Source: Linaria vulgaris (taxonomy: Eukaryota > Streptophyta > Magnoliopsida > Lamiales > Plantaginaceae). From it: a DNA stretch of 64,000 nucleotides. The position numbers and the translations under genes are program-made. Of this stretch, positions 34,651 to 47,568 are shown piece after piece (positions within the stretch are counted from its first letter, which is position 1; every line of letters starts with the position of its first letter). Below the pieces are notes generated by a model. It made no database searches. It worked only from the letters and a program-made list of their open reading frames with translations, and was not told the origin of the DNA. Where the stretch lies: the NCBI GenBank assembly GCA_948329865.1, contig OX415250.1, forward strand, positions 59,611,068-59,675,067, written 5' to 3'.

Positions 34651-35365
34651 GCATTGCGCGACTCCACGGTTTTGATCATATCTCCTTAATGATTAGTCGG
34701 AACTTCGATCCGCTTTTTGATTCGGGAGCCTGACTCATGTAGCTATCAGGACATGTATGGCTTAGATCTAAGTGAGCATTGATTTGACTTTATTCGATCG
34801 ATGATAGATCGAATCAGGTAATTCAAGACTGCATTACGCGACTTCACAGTTTCGATAATATCTCTCTAATGGATAATCGAAACCTCGATCCACTTCTTTA
34901 TTCGGAACCCTGACTCATGTAGATTTCATGGAATGTATAGCTTAGATCTAAGTGAGCATCTAATTGACTTGATTCGATCGATGATAGATCGAATTGGAGA
35001 ATTCGAGACTGCATTGCGCGACTTCACGGTTTCGATCATATCTCTCTAATGGATGATCAAAACCTCGATTCGCTTCTTGATTCGGGACCCGACTCATGTA
35101 GCTTTTAGGAAATGTATGTATTAGATCTAAGTGAGCATCTAATTGACTTGATTCGATCGATGATAGATCGAATTGGAGAATTCAAGACTGCATTGCGCGA
35201 CTTCACGATTTCGATCATATCTCTTTCTAATGGATGATCAAAACCTCGATCCGCTTCTTGATTCGGGACCCTGACTCATGTATATTTCAGGGCATGTATG
35301 ACTTTGATCAAGTGAGCATCTAATTGACTTGATCCGATCGATGATAGATCAAACTGGCTTCAGTT
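34651..35365. repeat. Four tandem copies of a 180-bp unit inside an LTR
   Basis: Unit starts (GCATTGCGCGACTTCACGG) lie at 34651, 34831, 35011 and 35190, so the period is 179-180 bp. Each unit carries a palindrome-like TTCGATCGATGATAGATCGA and a TGACTCATGTAG block. The units differ by a few percent. The array lies in the transcribed part of the LTR. Confidence 0.95.
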
Positions 35366-35445
35366 CGATCTATCAATGTCAAATTGACTTGGATTCGATC
35401 TAAGGCTTCTCTGTCCGTCCCCCTTACTTGTAAGGAGTGAGGGGG

Positions 35446-35453
35446 TATATATA
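35446..35453 (-). promoter_or_regulatory. TATA box of LTR copy 2
   Basis: CCTATATATACCCCCTCAC on the minus strand, in the same relative place as 3868 and 58771 in the other copies. Confidence 0.5.
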
Positions 35454-35815
35454 GGCATGATTAGAGGGGCTTAAAGGTAATTTTGGGTTCAGTATCGAAT
35501 TGAGGTAATTCGATACTCTTTCAGTATCGAATTGTGCAAATTCGATACTAACCTGCGCAACTCTACTATTTTGAGCATAACTTTCTCTCTGGACCTCCGA
35601 TTGCATTCCGCTTGTTACGTTGCAACCTAGAATCATATGACTTTCCAATGACATATTACTGAATGTCTAATTCGCTATATAGATATAATGGTGAACCAAA
35701 TACGGCTAATGTAGCTTTACCTTTAAGCCTTCTCGACACTTATAAGTTAGTTTCGCGCCATTATGGCATATTCTTGACATGACACATTATGTCACACCAT
35801 TTAGTCCCCCTGTTT

Positions 35816-36885
35816 GGAATGTGATTCTGGAACATAAGCATACTTCAAACTATAATGAAGTGCCAGAGTCGTTTCGCCTTAGTTTTGGGGTGATTAATGT
35901 CATTATGCACCAGTGTAGCCTACCGAATAAGCCCGTATCACTTATATATGAAATAAAACCTTGTTATAAATCGTTTGCCGTGTGAAGTCATATGTCGGTT
36001 AGCAGAACTTATAAGAAGAGATAGGATAATTATTAATGCGTAATAGCATTCATCACACGATTCTTGTAGGAGACCTAAGATCAGTGATCAGTTAGCCTAT
36101 ATATCCTTTGCATGCGTTAATTGTATTTGAAGCCATATAGAGTAAAACTATATATATGATTACATCTTTTCTTATTCATTGAACTTGTGAGCACGTGCAT
36201 ATGGATCAGAAGTAGAAAGTTGTATGTAGTTATCAATTAAAGTTCCTTGGTTTGAATTTGATGATTAACCCTACTGCTCATGCATTATATTAGATAGTAC
36301 AAATAGAATTAAGAAGCTTTTAAAATATATATTACGTTATCTCAACCCATGATTTGGATATAAATTTATAACATTAATAATTGATAGATGTTGTCCTTTC
36401 TTAAATAGTAGAAGACTGTACGCAGACTCTCTTAAATAGTAGAAGACTGTACGTAAACTGGGATTATTAATAATTAGTAGGGTATGTGAGAGTCACGTTA
36501 TGGATTTAATTAGGTGTATATTATCGATTGGTGTTTCTTAGGAATTGTGATCAAATAGGTAATTTGATCAACCGTTCGCCATTCTCATATCTTTGTGTGA
36601 TAAATTCCAGGTGCGTGTTCTAACACCATATTATTTTTAGTGAAATGGAGTATGTGCCTATGTGGTTACTAGTAGTAAATGTGAACACACACACACACAT
36701 ATATATTTATATATATAAGTGATTTACATGGTTAGAAGTTATCTTGTTAAGTGATCGTTTGATTGAACTGTTGACTTAGTACGTTTAACGTTAACTGATT
36801 ATTAGCACTATTGAATAATTCTTGTTTAATGTGAAACTGTTGTTTATTGATTCAAACGTTTATGTATTGATTGTTTTCTACTGTT
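35816..36885. other. AT-rich intergenic DNA
   Basis: No gene seen. It includes a short duplicated string (CTTAAATAGTAGAAGACTGT near 36401 and 36431) and an (AC)n(AT)n microsatellite at about 36686-36715. Confidence 0.4.
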
Positions 36886-39800
36886 AAGAAAGAGTAATGA
36901 CTGACTGAATGGTTAAGAACGATTAACGACTGCCTGAATTGTTTTGAATGAGTGAACGACTAATAATGGATCCACGACTTGGTGAGCACGTCGTACCGCT
37001 GGGCACTGACGGGCTCGCCAGATGGTCTTCATGTCCCATGGCCCCTCTCCCTTAGACCTACGGGAGTTTCGTAGTGCCTATGTGGGATAACCGACGAGCA
37101 TGCATGTGACGGCCGCGCCCCATGAGTAGTGTTCCAATCCGAGTTGGTTCGGTGCTGGCCACACTCTTTACCCTGCTCAGACTAAAACATGTCTCGTAGG
37201 AAGGGGTGTCACTATCCAGGATCAACCATACACATTATGATAAACAAATAACTTTTAATATACACATCAGAAGTCTTGAAAATACAAACATGTTGATAAC
37301 TTTGATAATTACGCTCCGATGATAAACATTTTTAATTATACAGACATTCCAAAAGACAAGATTGGCAAGAATATTCACATGATCCATGTTGATAACTTAA
37401 TGAGATTCATATAAAACAAGTAGCAATGAAAGAATTAACAGTGATTCAATTGATGTATTACTAGGAATGATCTTACGAATAGAAACAATTTAACAAGATA
37501 GTTCGATGTAACAAGGGTACCAGAATATTCTGGATATAGTTTATGAACATGTGTGTTAACAGTAAATAATCCAACCTTATACTTCCAAATCTACCTTATA
37601 CCTCCCAACGAGGAGCGACATCGCAAACAAAACATGCGACATACTCGAGTACATACCGATCTAGCACGCGGGTTACAACCAACTCCTGACTACAAGCGTC
37701 GCCTAGATAAATGGGTATCAAGCGAAATTACTTAAACCGACAGTCCTTACTGCCCGACAGTAAATCGACTCAATCCCTGGCCCAACTTCCCAAAGGCGTC
37801 CCAATGGGTGATAATCAAATAAGCTAGTAAGCCGGATAATATCGTTGTTCCTTGAGCTACATGTCCCGAATATAGTTCGTTGCTCTTTGCACAGTTCAAG
37901 AACCAACATATGAGATAATGACGAATTACCATGATTATGAATTAATATGTGATAAATAATTAATGGTTGAATATGATTTAACAATGAGTAAGAAAATCAT
38001 GTTATGAGACGAGATAATGTGCAAAAATAGGAATACGATGAATAATAGGTTGTTCGTGACTTGGTAACGAGATATCTTTTTTTGTCCAAATTTCTCAGGC
38101 CGGATGCCAAATTGGGCCAGAACAAAATCAGAAATCGAACCTCACCTTTATTTGTATGGAGAATCTTGCACGTCGTTGATTAATTTGTCAAACCTTTAAT
38201 ATCATTAAGATAATATCAGTTAACTGAATAATCATAACTCACCACTATAAACATATGTACTATTCAACTTTCGTGTTGATGAAATTTGAGGAAGTTCTTG
38301 TTAAAAAAAGGTAGCTAATACTAATTAAGTAAATAACATATATCATTGATGAAAATCTTACGCGATAAACTTTGATGTCGTAAGGTTAAGTTAAATATAA
38401 AATATACTTTGTATACGTAATTTATATCTCAAGATTTATCTTAAGCAACCATATATTTATAATTATAAGTGTAGTTATAATTTTTCTAATGTTAGAAAAT
38501 CGTTTCAAATGGTAAGTATACAATAGTATCAAGTATAATATGATAAACTATTTAATTTGATGCCTAATAAATCTTCAAAATATATTACTTAACAGATTTA
38601 TGTAAAATCGTTCTTTAAGTCTCTAGTACATCCAAAAGAAATTAGGAATCATGAAATCAAACAATTATCTTCTGAAGCAATCCAGTAAATTGTATAACTT
38701 AGTTAATATTATTTTGTTTCAAGATTATCTTAAATTACATAACATTGTATTTATAATTTATAAAAATATTAATACGTAAACCTAATCAAGGTAAATGATC
38801 AAAAAATGTTTAAGTTACGATACATAATCATATAAGAGGATTAGACCTCAAAAGTATATATGATAATCTTGTTAAACTTATGTACGGATATGTTAAACAT
38901 GATAATTATACTATTTATATACTATTGAAAAATCTCAAAAATATTAATTCGTAAATACAAATCATATTAAAGTGATTCTAATGATTGTTATATCTTATAA
39001 GAGTCATGTGTGAGTGATCAGTCATGGAATTATGATGATTATTTTCAATCATAAACAAAGAACTTAAAGTATGTAAAATAAGTTGAAAATCATCGTAGTT
39101 TCGAGTTTACCTTTGATCGGATATTCAAATGAACTTTGTTTCCAAATATTTTTGTGGCAACTGATCCCTAACATCACTAGGAACATGTGTACCCAAATGG
39201 GAAGGAAAATCCAAAGGTTTGCTATGCTAAATAATTCTTGAAAATATAGAACCTATTTTCGGATTTTCAGACAGCAGTCTACTGTTTTGGAATTTCGACC
39301 CTCTGAATCACATTATTTGAAAAACATGTATTTCACATGAAAGTTAGAGGACATCATGAGGAGTATTCGGCCGTTGACCTTGATCAAAAAGGATTTCCTA
39401 CAATTAGTTATGATTTTTCTAAGGTGCAGGGCCGAATGGATAATTTATGCGCAATAAAAGTTTTGGGATATTTTCGGGTAGAAAAAGATAAAATAAGAAC
39501 TTGGTTAAATTTTCCCTGAAAGTTATTGGAAGAAAGCCTACTATTTATAGTCAAAAAATATGTTAAAATATTTTTGATTAAGGTCTCACTTTAATTTTTT
39601 TATTCTTGACCACCTAATGAAGATTTTAATCTGATAATAGGGAGATGTGACTGATTTTTTTTCCATAACTTAAAATATGATATGTCTAATTCAAACAAAA
39701 TACATATAAATACATATTTATTTATTTATACATGTTAAAACAATTTAACTAAGGTTTCACCTTACTTTCTTTAACAACTAATCACCAAAATCTGATTTCA

Positions 39801-40680
39801 ATTGTCATAAGAGTGATGTGACTGATTTCAAAACCATTCACCTATGATGTGATATTATTCTTGTTGTTTATAATAAAAAATATGAATAAATAGATTCTTT
39901 TACACATATTTACTTATGTAAGTTTTTCTAGGTAAAAAAAAAAAACTCCAAGATCAATATGCACATGTAAAATATATTTTTTAAAGATATTTGAAGCATA
40001 TAAGATAATAAAAAATGGTTATTTTTCGTTCAAGGACTAAAATGAATTTTTCTCAAATATTTGGGGTCAAAAATAATATTTTCAAAAGTTTGAGGACTAA
40101 ACTGTAAGTTTGTATTTTTGTTCAAATTTTAGGGGCGTTACAATGCCTGTGTGGTATGTGGACTGATTTCAAGCTAGCTCTTTGAATGGGGGTAATAAGG
40201 ACTGACTGAAAGGAGTTATAAGGACGGGTACTCTTAACTTGAGGTTGAAACTGTGTTCTATCTCGATTGATTGTCTGATTGTCTGATTGCCTGACTGTGT
40301 GATTGCCTGAATGACTAATTGACCAATGTGTCTATTTGTTGTTTTCAATTGCTTTCAAAATAAAATTGCACATCATCACTCTGCAGTCTGCACACAAACG
40401 CACAAACACCATTGAGATTTTTATCTCACGCATGCATGTTTCTCCCCTCCCTCCCCCCTCTTTTCAGCTTTACAGCAACGAGCGCAAGACTTGGGGAACG
40501 TCAAGAGTTGAGTTTGTTCGGGTAGTTAGTGAGAATTTTGTATTAAGTACTTCATTCTTCTGTATTGTAACACTTGAATTGTCTTGTTTTTTGGACAATT
40601 AGTATTTTTTTAAAATGTCATTCTTGTTATGATATTTTACTGTTTAGCATCGAAATTCTGGGGCGCTACATCATGTGTAC
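36886..40680. mobile_element. Ty3/gypsy-like LTR remnants, probably nested
   Basis: Plus-strand sequence at 36886-37240 (GACTGACTGAATGG, CGCTGGGCACTGACGGGCTC) and at 40146-40680 (GATTGCCTGACTGTG, ending ATTCTGGGGCGCTACA) look like two parts of one retroelement. Between them is an AT-rich block. Its right edge on the minus strand begins TGTAACGCCCCTAAAATTTG at 40142, the typical start of a chromovirus (Tekay-like) LTR. So a minus-strand LTR probably split an older plus-strand element. No protein domain survives and target duplications were not found. Confidence 0.4.
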
Positions 40681-41101
40681 TAATTTGTGAATATATTCTA
40701 TTGCTTTTACATGGTTTTTTGTTTTGTGCATTGCTTTGTTGAAAAAATGTGGTATATGATGATTCATGCAATGACTTGACTTCAAAATCAAGACCCGTGA
40801 CTATTCTCATCCGCTTGCATGGACATCCTCCTATATATTGAAGAAGTTTGATGGTTGAGTTCCTTATATTAAATACAAGCCAATGTCTAATCTAAACCAC
40901 ACAACGGCTTACCAAGCAACACATTTCTACGGTCCAGCTAGAATGGGGACCTTGATTACCTATTGATCGTGCTTCTAAAAAGTCTGAGGCTATAGCTCCC
41001 ACGGGTTGTGTTCCGCTCACTAATTTTAGATATCTTGAAAGATCATCAACAACTCTACTGATCACATAAACTACACCAAAAACAAAAAGTTCACCAGCGA
41101 T

Positions 41102-41242
41102 AATATTCTGTATCGCTTCAAACGCTTAGCTGAGCGGCACTTGTGTTTTAAGAGTATACTGGCTATTGATTCATCTACATGGGATTTGAATGACATCACG
41201 ATTCACATGCATGAGGATATATGGGATGCATTGTGCGAGGTA
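41102..41242 (+). pseudogene. Fragment of a Myb/SANT-like protein of the Harbinger type
   Basis: A 47-codon plus-strand segment contains YRFKRLAERHLCFKSIL then SSTWDLNDITIHMHEDIWDA, the pattern of the plant Myb/SANT-like DNA-binding domain that accompanies PIF/Harbinger transposases. A GT follows GAG at 41243, so it may be an exon end. It lies in opposite orientation to the Harbinger remains at 42-45 kb. It is a fragment only. Confidence 0.4.
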
Positions 41243-42141
41243 CATTTATTTTTTAAAAGTATTTTTTATCTGTTGACTGCATTTCTGTAATGACAATTGT
41301 AATAAGGATGTTCTCACCTACATGTGCATAGGTTGGGTCACTGTTACAAAGAAAATGGGGAATTTGCTTGATGGAATCTCTCATGCATTTTTGGCAAACC
41401 TTCAATTGAAGGTACCGTGATACGTAAAACACCAGTTAATGGACCACTACGAAGAATGGCCGAGATCATCGATTTAACGAGTACAATTTTTATTATTTGT
41501 TTTCTAATTCAATATTTTCATATGGTTCGTCAACGTGTCAATTATTAACGGAGATCCCGTGAGTATAGGAACAAGAGGACTACCACCAAGGTTTTCAAGG
41601 GAACCGCATCGGGGTATACCAGACAGTTGTTCAACTACAAATGCAGAACAAACCAGGGTCTTAGAGGTTAAGAAGAAACATAAGGGGAAGAAAAAGGAAA
41701 ATTTCGGCAACATGAGCTTAGTGTCTTCTTCATCTGGAAAATCGACTGAAATTTAATAGTTGGGTTAAGTTTATGTATTTCGGCTTGCTGTTCAATAATT
41801 ACTATGATCTACTCAATTATGTAATAAGGTGGTGACGTTAATGATAAATTAATGTGACTCTAATGATTCTGAAATAAGGTAACTCATAATGCATTACTAG
41901 TACGAGCAATTATAAGTTATATGCACTTGTGCAAGCACAAGATTCCCCAAAATATTCGGTCCCATATAAGAGAAAGCGACCCCACTGAGCTTGCATCCCA
42001 CAAAAGGAGTACACACTCCTCATCCACGAAGCATTCAACATTTAGTCAAACACTAATAAACAAAAAAACATTTAAATGTTCAAGCAACACGACAATTAAA
42101 CACAAACACTGTTCAAAATGCATAAAGTTTTTTTTCTCTTT
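41243..42141. other. Unassigned, short ORF 41535-41756 (+)
   Basis: The 73-codon ORF at 41535-41756 has a basic Lys-rich stretch (KKKHKGKKKENFG) and could be a tail exon of the Myb/SANT-like fragment just upstream. There is not enough to call a gene. The rest is featureless. Confidence 0.25.
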
Positions 42142-43690
42142 TCAAATCATCCCTCGCAATTTGCCACCTTTCTTCTTCAACATGACCTTTAGATAGCCAA
42201 ATAAGACATTAGCATGTGCCATCTTGTGGAGCATTTCAATTTTCTCCTCATCCCCCAAACCTTCCACAGCTTCAAGCATTGCGAAAAACCCTTTGCCCTG
42301 GGTTGTAGCAGGGTCTTCCTCCACAACCACCGGTTGCACAACCAAGTTAGCAATTCTCTCCACCGCACCATCTAATTTTCTCATGAAAATATTAACATAA
42401 GGAGGGGGATCATTATAGCAGAACTGGTTGCGCCAGTATCTTTCGTGGCCCTCTTCGGCCCCTTCTCATTCTTCATACTCTTCAAGAGCTGCTGAAGGTA
42501 GACATGCCTACATGAGATGACTTAGATGAGCCAGATTTGGTAGTTCAGTGCTTTCGTCCCCACCTTCATCCATATCAACATCTACATAGATGTAATTGGT
42601 GGGGAAGCCGCATGGTCCTTTATGTGCAGTCTGATAGCTGGATGTATCATGAGATTGGATATTGGTACATCATGTGTTGCGGTGCTGATGTCTTCAACCC
42701 CATTGCTAGTAGCTCTATCCTTCATCAAAATCTCAACACGGTCATCGAAGAACCGGAACACCTTATTCAAATAGGGCTCACAGTACGGATGCATCTACAA
42801 TTTCATATTTAACTTCTCAATTATATAAGGAAGAATAACTAAATTTGCTCTTTAACTTTTTTTAAAAAGTTAAAATAGTCGTTTTTTTCGGGCCTTACCA
42901 AAATGCCCCGTATGTTTAAAAAAAGCTTTCAAAAATTCCCTCGGCCCTTATTCGGGCCAAAATTGCCTACGTGGTAGTACGAAATTGCATTTTGCACTTC
43001 AAAATATTTTAGGGTACAAAGTGCAATTTATCTTGGAGTGCAAAGTGCAATTTTATACTGGCACGTAGGCAATTTTGGCCCGAATAAGGGCCGGGGGCAT
43101 TGTTGAAAGCTTTTCTTAAACATACGTGGCATTTTGGCAAGGCCCGAAAAAATAGACATTTTAACTTCTTAAAAAAAGTTAGCGGACATTTTTAATATTT
43201 TGTCCATTATATAATGCACATTATGAGGACAAATACTGAAGAGAAACATATTAGAGGTTGGTGATTTGTAATAAGCCATCATACATTACTACATAAATAC
43301 ATTGATCAAATACTCGTCCACCCATGCTCCTCCACCACTCCCTTCAAATATTTGGTATAGATGATGGTAAGTCTTGTTCCATATAATCATTTTGGACTTG
43401 ATTTGCGGTGTAGCCTTAAGGTTAGTGTCTGGCAATATGGCCTTGATTCCTTTCTCAAGTTTCTCCAAGTATCCAACTCTGAATAAGTTGTCTATCTTAA
43501 GACCCCTGCCCTTTTGATCTTTGAGAACGGTGATGAGGGCTTCATCTTCCTCTCTCGTCGAAGCCCGACGGGTTCCCTTTGTTTTTTTACCTGCGGCGCG
43601 GAGCGAGTTGGTGCTTAGTTGCAACTTGAAGCAACAACTATACCTGCCAAAAAGACAAACAAGAAGAGTTGTTTTACAACAACAGTGCAT
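42142..43690 (-). pseudogene. Myb/SANT-like accessory protein of a PIF/Harbinger element, split by a MITE
   Basis: Three minus-strand blocks lie in order. 43560-43289 carries the Myb/SANT-like domain (ALITVLKDQKGRGLKIDNLF, LPDTNLKATPQIKSKM). 42794-42582 continues it (FRFFDDRVEILMKDRATSNG, matching the usual GKDRATG motif). 42384-42142 is a helical C-terminus (MRKLDGAVERIANLV, FAMLEAVEGLGDEEKIEML). In PIF/Harbinger elements this second protein helps bring the transposase to its ends. Between the first two blocks is a MITE (42841-43193). The expected aromatic residues after SGG are altered. It lies just downstream of transposase remains on the same strand. Confidence 0.65.
42841..43193. mobile_element. 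About 353-bp MITE with long inverted arms
   Basis: Left arm blocks TTTCGGGCCTTACCAAAATG and GGCCCTTATTCGGGCCAAAA, then TTGCCTACGTGG, are mirrored in the right arm (CACGTAGGCAATTTTGGCCC, ATTTTGGCAAGGCCCGAAAA) with about 90% pairing over about 135 bp. The centre is about 80 bp, rich in GTGCAAAGTGCAATTT. It interrupts the Harbinger accessory pseudogene. The outer ends are AT-rich, so a target duplication could not be read. Confidence 0.8.
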
Positions 43691-44083
43691 AAAACAACAT
43701 AGTCACTAGTCAAAGGAAAATGCTCAAACATTTTCACTAACATAAAACACAATCCAACATTATTCTTCAACGGTACATCACAAACATTCTCAACCAACAA
43801 AACCCTATTGTTTAAAAGGGTTTTGTATCTCAACCATCGATTCTCACAACGTAGCTTACAACTAGAAAACACAACAAGCACAACAAACACAATGCATAAC
43901 ACATGAATCATTTTTTTTTAGTTTATCACAATCAATGACGTCGATCTGTTGGCTAGTCATTCCACACCTGCATGGCAATCTCATTTCGAAAATTGCTCCA
44001 GTCAACGTATTTGGCAAACCCTCCACAAAGTCAGTTGGTGGGTCGATATGAAGTTTCACTTTGATAAGGATCATAAGTCATCT

Positions 44084-45010
44084 ACTATTTGATGAAATTG
44101 TTTATGAGTGCTCCAGCCATTACACATCTATTTTGTATCTTCAATGGGTATTGAGATTGCCATTTTAAGATCTTCCACTTATTCTTTAACTTGGCAAAAA
44201 CCCTCTCGATTATGTTATGTGCTGTGGCGTGTCGCATGTTAAGCAACTCATCATGATCTTGCGGCACAACGCAACCGCCTCCTCATTCTTTCAAATGATA
44301 CCTACGTCCTTTATATGGGGCTAAGAAGCAATCAAAGTTAGCATATCCCTCGTCCACAAGATAGTTGTTACCTAACAAAGAATATTGAAATGTTCATGGA
44401 ACCCACGCTAACAAAAAAAATAGGGCATGTTAAAATATAGTTCTCTTAAAATAAAAACATTGAAATAATATTACCATTAGGAGAGAGCATCATGAATCAC
44501 CCTTCCATCAACCGCCGATCTCTCCCACCCACACAACAGATAAAAGAATTGCATCTCAGTGTCAGAAACTGCCAATACGTTTGTTTGCACCTTTCATTTG
44601 CGCGAATGATACTTAATTTGATCGCCAGCAGGAATTGTGACATCGACCATTGATCCGTCTAATGCACCCAAACAACCTTGAGTAGTAATGAAATCTTTAC
44701 AAGTGTCTTTAATATTTATTGCTAAATACATTTGACTTGTAAGAGACAACTAAATACCTTGAAATAAAACCAGGCCTAAATACAATTGTCATTTTCCTTG
44801 GAGATCGCTTTTGGCGGCAATAGCATAAGATTACTACACTTAAGTAAAGTATTGTGAGTTCGTCTAAAATACCAATTCATCTATGTCGCGATTAGTGTCA
44901 TGGTGCGCCAAGACCTTTAAAAATATAGTAACTTGTTCTTGTAGACTCACGAACTTCTCATCTCGCAACCCACTAACCTCTCTCAATACCCAACACAACC
45001 TTAAAAAATA
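44084..45010 (-). pseudogene. PIF/Harbinger transposase, degenerate
   Basis: Minus-strand blocks follow the family order. An N-terminal helical part (LRDEKFVSLQEQVTIFLKVL then NRDIDEL) is near 44960-44880. The first catalytic Asp block (GCLGALDGSMVDVTIP) and a FYLLCGWERSAVDGRV block are at about 44690-44490. YLVDEGYANFDCFLAPYKGR (second catalytic Asp) is near 44365, and the C-terminal NMRHATAHNIIERVFAKLKN (catalytic Glu) is near 44230-44085. In-frame TGA codons after HSRK and after YHLKE, plus frame breaks, inactivate it. The gap at about 44480-44375 has intron-like borders. Confidence 0.8.
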
Positions 45011-46433
45011 GTTACGATCCATTCTTATTTGTGATATACGTGTAGAATCTCAAGAAACCGTGATCCGATTTTGATACTTCTCAATCTTGTTCATATTTTT
45101 CAACAAGCTGTAACGAATTCCCCTCGACGTTCGTAACTAGTTCTCGACTCATGAAGATGCACCAAATGTAGGAACAAAAATACATAAGCACGCAAAAGTA
45201 CAAGTGAAACAACACTAATATCATTTTTCTCCTCGATGGCTCCATCTGACAACCACCAATTATCAAAATTACAAATCCATTCAATCGTACAACACGTAAT
45301 ACACCTTCAATCGAATAACACAAGAAGAGGAAATTGGACACAATTACATACAACTGAAATTTACAGCAAACAATCAAGGACCAACTACGTAGGAAGATTG
45401 GACTCCCTACATCACGAATTGGATCTAGTTATAAACCTAAAAGTTGCATGTTATTTTCAAAATTTCCTAATTCAACATACTAAATCATGATATGTGCATG
45501 AAGAATCTCGATTAAATGCATTCATAGAATTGAAATGGAGCAGTTAAACCAGAATGAAATCTGAACTTAAACGAACAATCTCATTATTAAGTGACAAATT
45601 ATGATCGACAATCCACGACCCCAAACTTATCGGATTATCTTCTGCAAATCAGCAACTTGAATTACTATTAAAATCAACACGCTCTAAAAGACAAGCACAA
45701 GTCAGCTTAGGTAAGAAAGCTGTTATCTTCGTATTTTAAGTTAATTTTTGAAAAACCCCAAATAAAAAATATAAACCCTAATTTCTGGAATTAGGGTTTC
45801 ATTATTAAAATGCATTGAAACAAGTTACAGTAGCATAGCGAAATGAACTGTACTTTCATTAAAAAAGGGATGTAGTTGTTCAGTTCCAGAAATGAAATCA
45901 CTTGGTGATGCTACTGAACTCGGTTACCTGTAGAGATTCAATGATAAGATTGAAAAATAAAATATATAAGTATTTCCTTGCTAGGATCTAACAAAATTTT
46001 GAAAATAGACAAGGATTCCGTCGATTCTAGCAAAGTCGCCTCACCAAATTAGGGTTCTACTGTCGTACATTCGTGTGAAACGCGCCCAAACTTTTGCAGA
46101 GTATTAACTTCAGGGAAAATGAGGTTGTTGTGGTGAATTCAGACAACTTAAGTAAAAGGTGAAACATATTTTTATAAGTTGTTATCGCGTTTGTTAAAAG
46201 CAAGGGCATTTCTGACTTTCGTGTCTCCAAATTTTATAACAGAACTCAACTTAAATTATTGGTGAGGGGGGGGGGGGAGAGGGTAGCGATTACTAGCCGA
46301 GTTATTACAGTGAACAGTGAGCCGCCGAATTTTTTGGTCAAAGCCAAATTACTTTCCGCACGAACCAAACCAATAACTAAGTCAGAATTAAGATATTTAT
46401 TTCACTTAATATGTAAAACCAAACGCCCTCTTA
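45011..46433. other. Non-coding flank, possible Harbinger terminus at 46419-46430
   Basis: AT-rich and without an accepted gene. Near the right edge the string AACCAAACGCCCTC followed by TTA resembles a Harbinger inverted end plus its 3-bp TTA target. The matching left terminus was not found. A short inverted pair (AACCCTAATTTCTGG / AATTAGGGTTT) is at 45775-45800. Confidence 0.3.
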
Positions 46434-46633
46434 GGACATTTTACATTTTGTCACAGTGGATAACTAAGTAGTTTTAAAAATTTAAAGAATAAGCAATAAC
46501 ATTAATTCATAATTGATAAATTATTATTTAAATATTAATATTAAATTCTATACATAGCTGTTACATTATAATTGTGCAAAACCATTCCATCTTGTAGTTA
46601 AAAGTTATTATACATTACTTCTAAAATCCTTTA

Positions 46634-47425
46634 AAGGATAAATTGCATCTAAACCCCCCACTGTTAGGGATCATTTACAGTCAACACTCTTGACTTTGTT
46701 TTGCAGCGGTCAACCCCCCATAGTATGACAAATTAAGCAACTTACACCATGTCAACATGTTACACTTTTGATCAGGGGTATTATCGTCTAAATTTTGACC
46801 CACCTTTTGATATATTAAATGCGATCCCTAACTTATTGAGCTTGGTGCAGATTACCACCACCTGATGATATAAAAATTTCAACATTCTTTTTTAAATTTT
46901 TTAAACAAATTAAGAATTTATTAAACTTGACCCACCTTTTTAGTTTCCTATTTTTTAATACCAAGAAATTTAGACTTCTTTTTCAACATGTTTTAGACTC
47001 TATCATTTATTTTAAAATAAAATTATTTAAAGATTGTTTAGCAATTAATAATTCTGAAAAAGATAGAAATTTTGTCTAAAGATTTTTTTAAATAAACTAT
47101 CAACAAATAAGCCTAAAGTCCTTGGTCTCATAAAAATTAGAAACTTAAAAAGCAGGTTAAAATGTAATAAATCTTCAGTTACGTCTAATATTTATATAAA
47201 AAAAATCATAACATTAGATAGAAAATAATATGCACCAAACTTAATAGGTTAGATTATCACATTTAATATATCGAAAGGTAGATTAAAAATCGAACAACAA
47301 AAGTGCAAAATATTGACATGGTGTAAGTTTTTTATTTCGCCATACAATGAAAGATTCACCACTCTGAAACAAAGTTAAGGTTATTAACTTCGTATAACCC
47401 CAAACGATTAAGGGGTTCAATGCAA
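46634..47425. mobile_element. About 790-bp foldback element
   Basis: The left arm (46634-46830: CTAAACCCCCCACTGTTAGG, CTTGACTTTGTTTTGCAG, ACTTACACCATGTCAACATG) pairs with the right arm (47280-47425: TGACATGGTGTAAGTTTTTT, GAAACAAAGTTAAGGTTATT, GATTAAGGGGTTCAATGCAA). The centre is AT-rich with smaller inverted pieces and no coding frame. It resembles in build, but not in sequence, the element at 22766-23623. Confidence 0.7.
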
Positions 47426-47568
47426 ATACCCCTTCTCTAAAATCATCATTTGATTAAAATAAATTTGGAAGTTAATCATACTTTCGGGTCGGGGTCCATA
47501 TAAATTTCCTCACCGTAGAGTCGTCTGCAACAATACCAAAACCTCAGAAGGGTTGTTCTATTACTATT

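Larger units (their letters stand above)
34280..35803 (-). mobile_element. LTR, family A, copy 2 (about 1.5 kb), minus strand
   Basis: On the minus strand a purine tract (AAACAGGGGGA, 35815-35805) precedes TAAATGGTGTG. A TATA box lies at 35446-35453. The family blocks GGACCAAGCTAGTCC (near 34370) and AACGAAATAAGACCAAAATA (near 34290) close the element. It is about 900 bp longer than copies 1 and 3, mostly because of four 180-bp repeats between the promoter and the end. No adjoining internal region was recognised, so it may be a solo LTR or a fragment. Confidence 0.6.
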
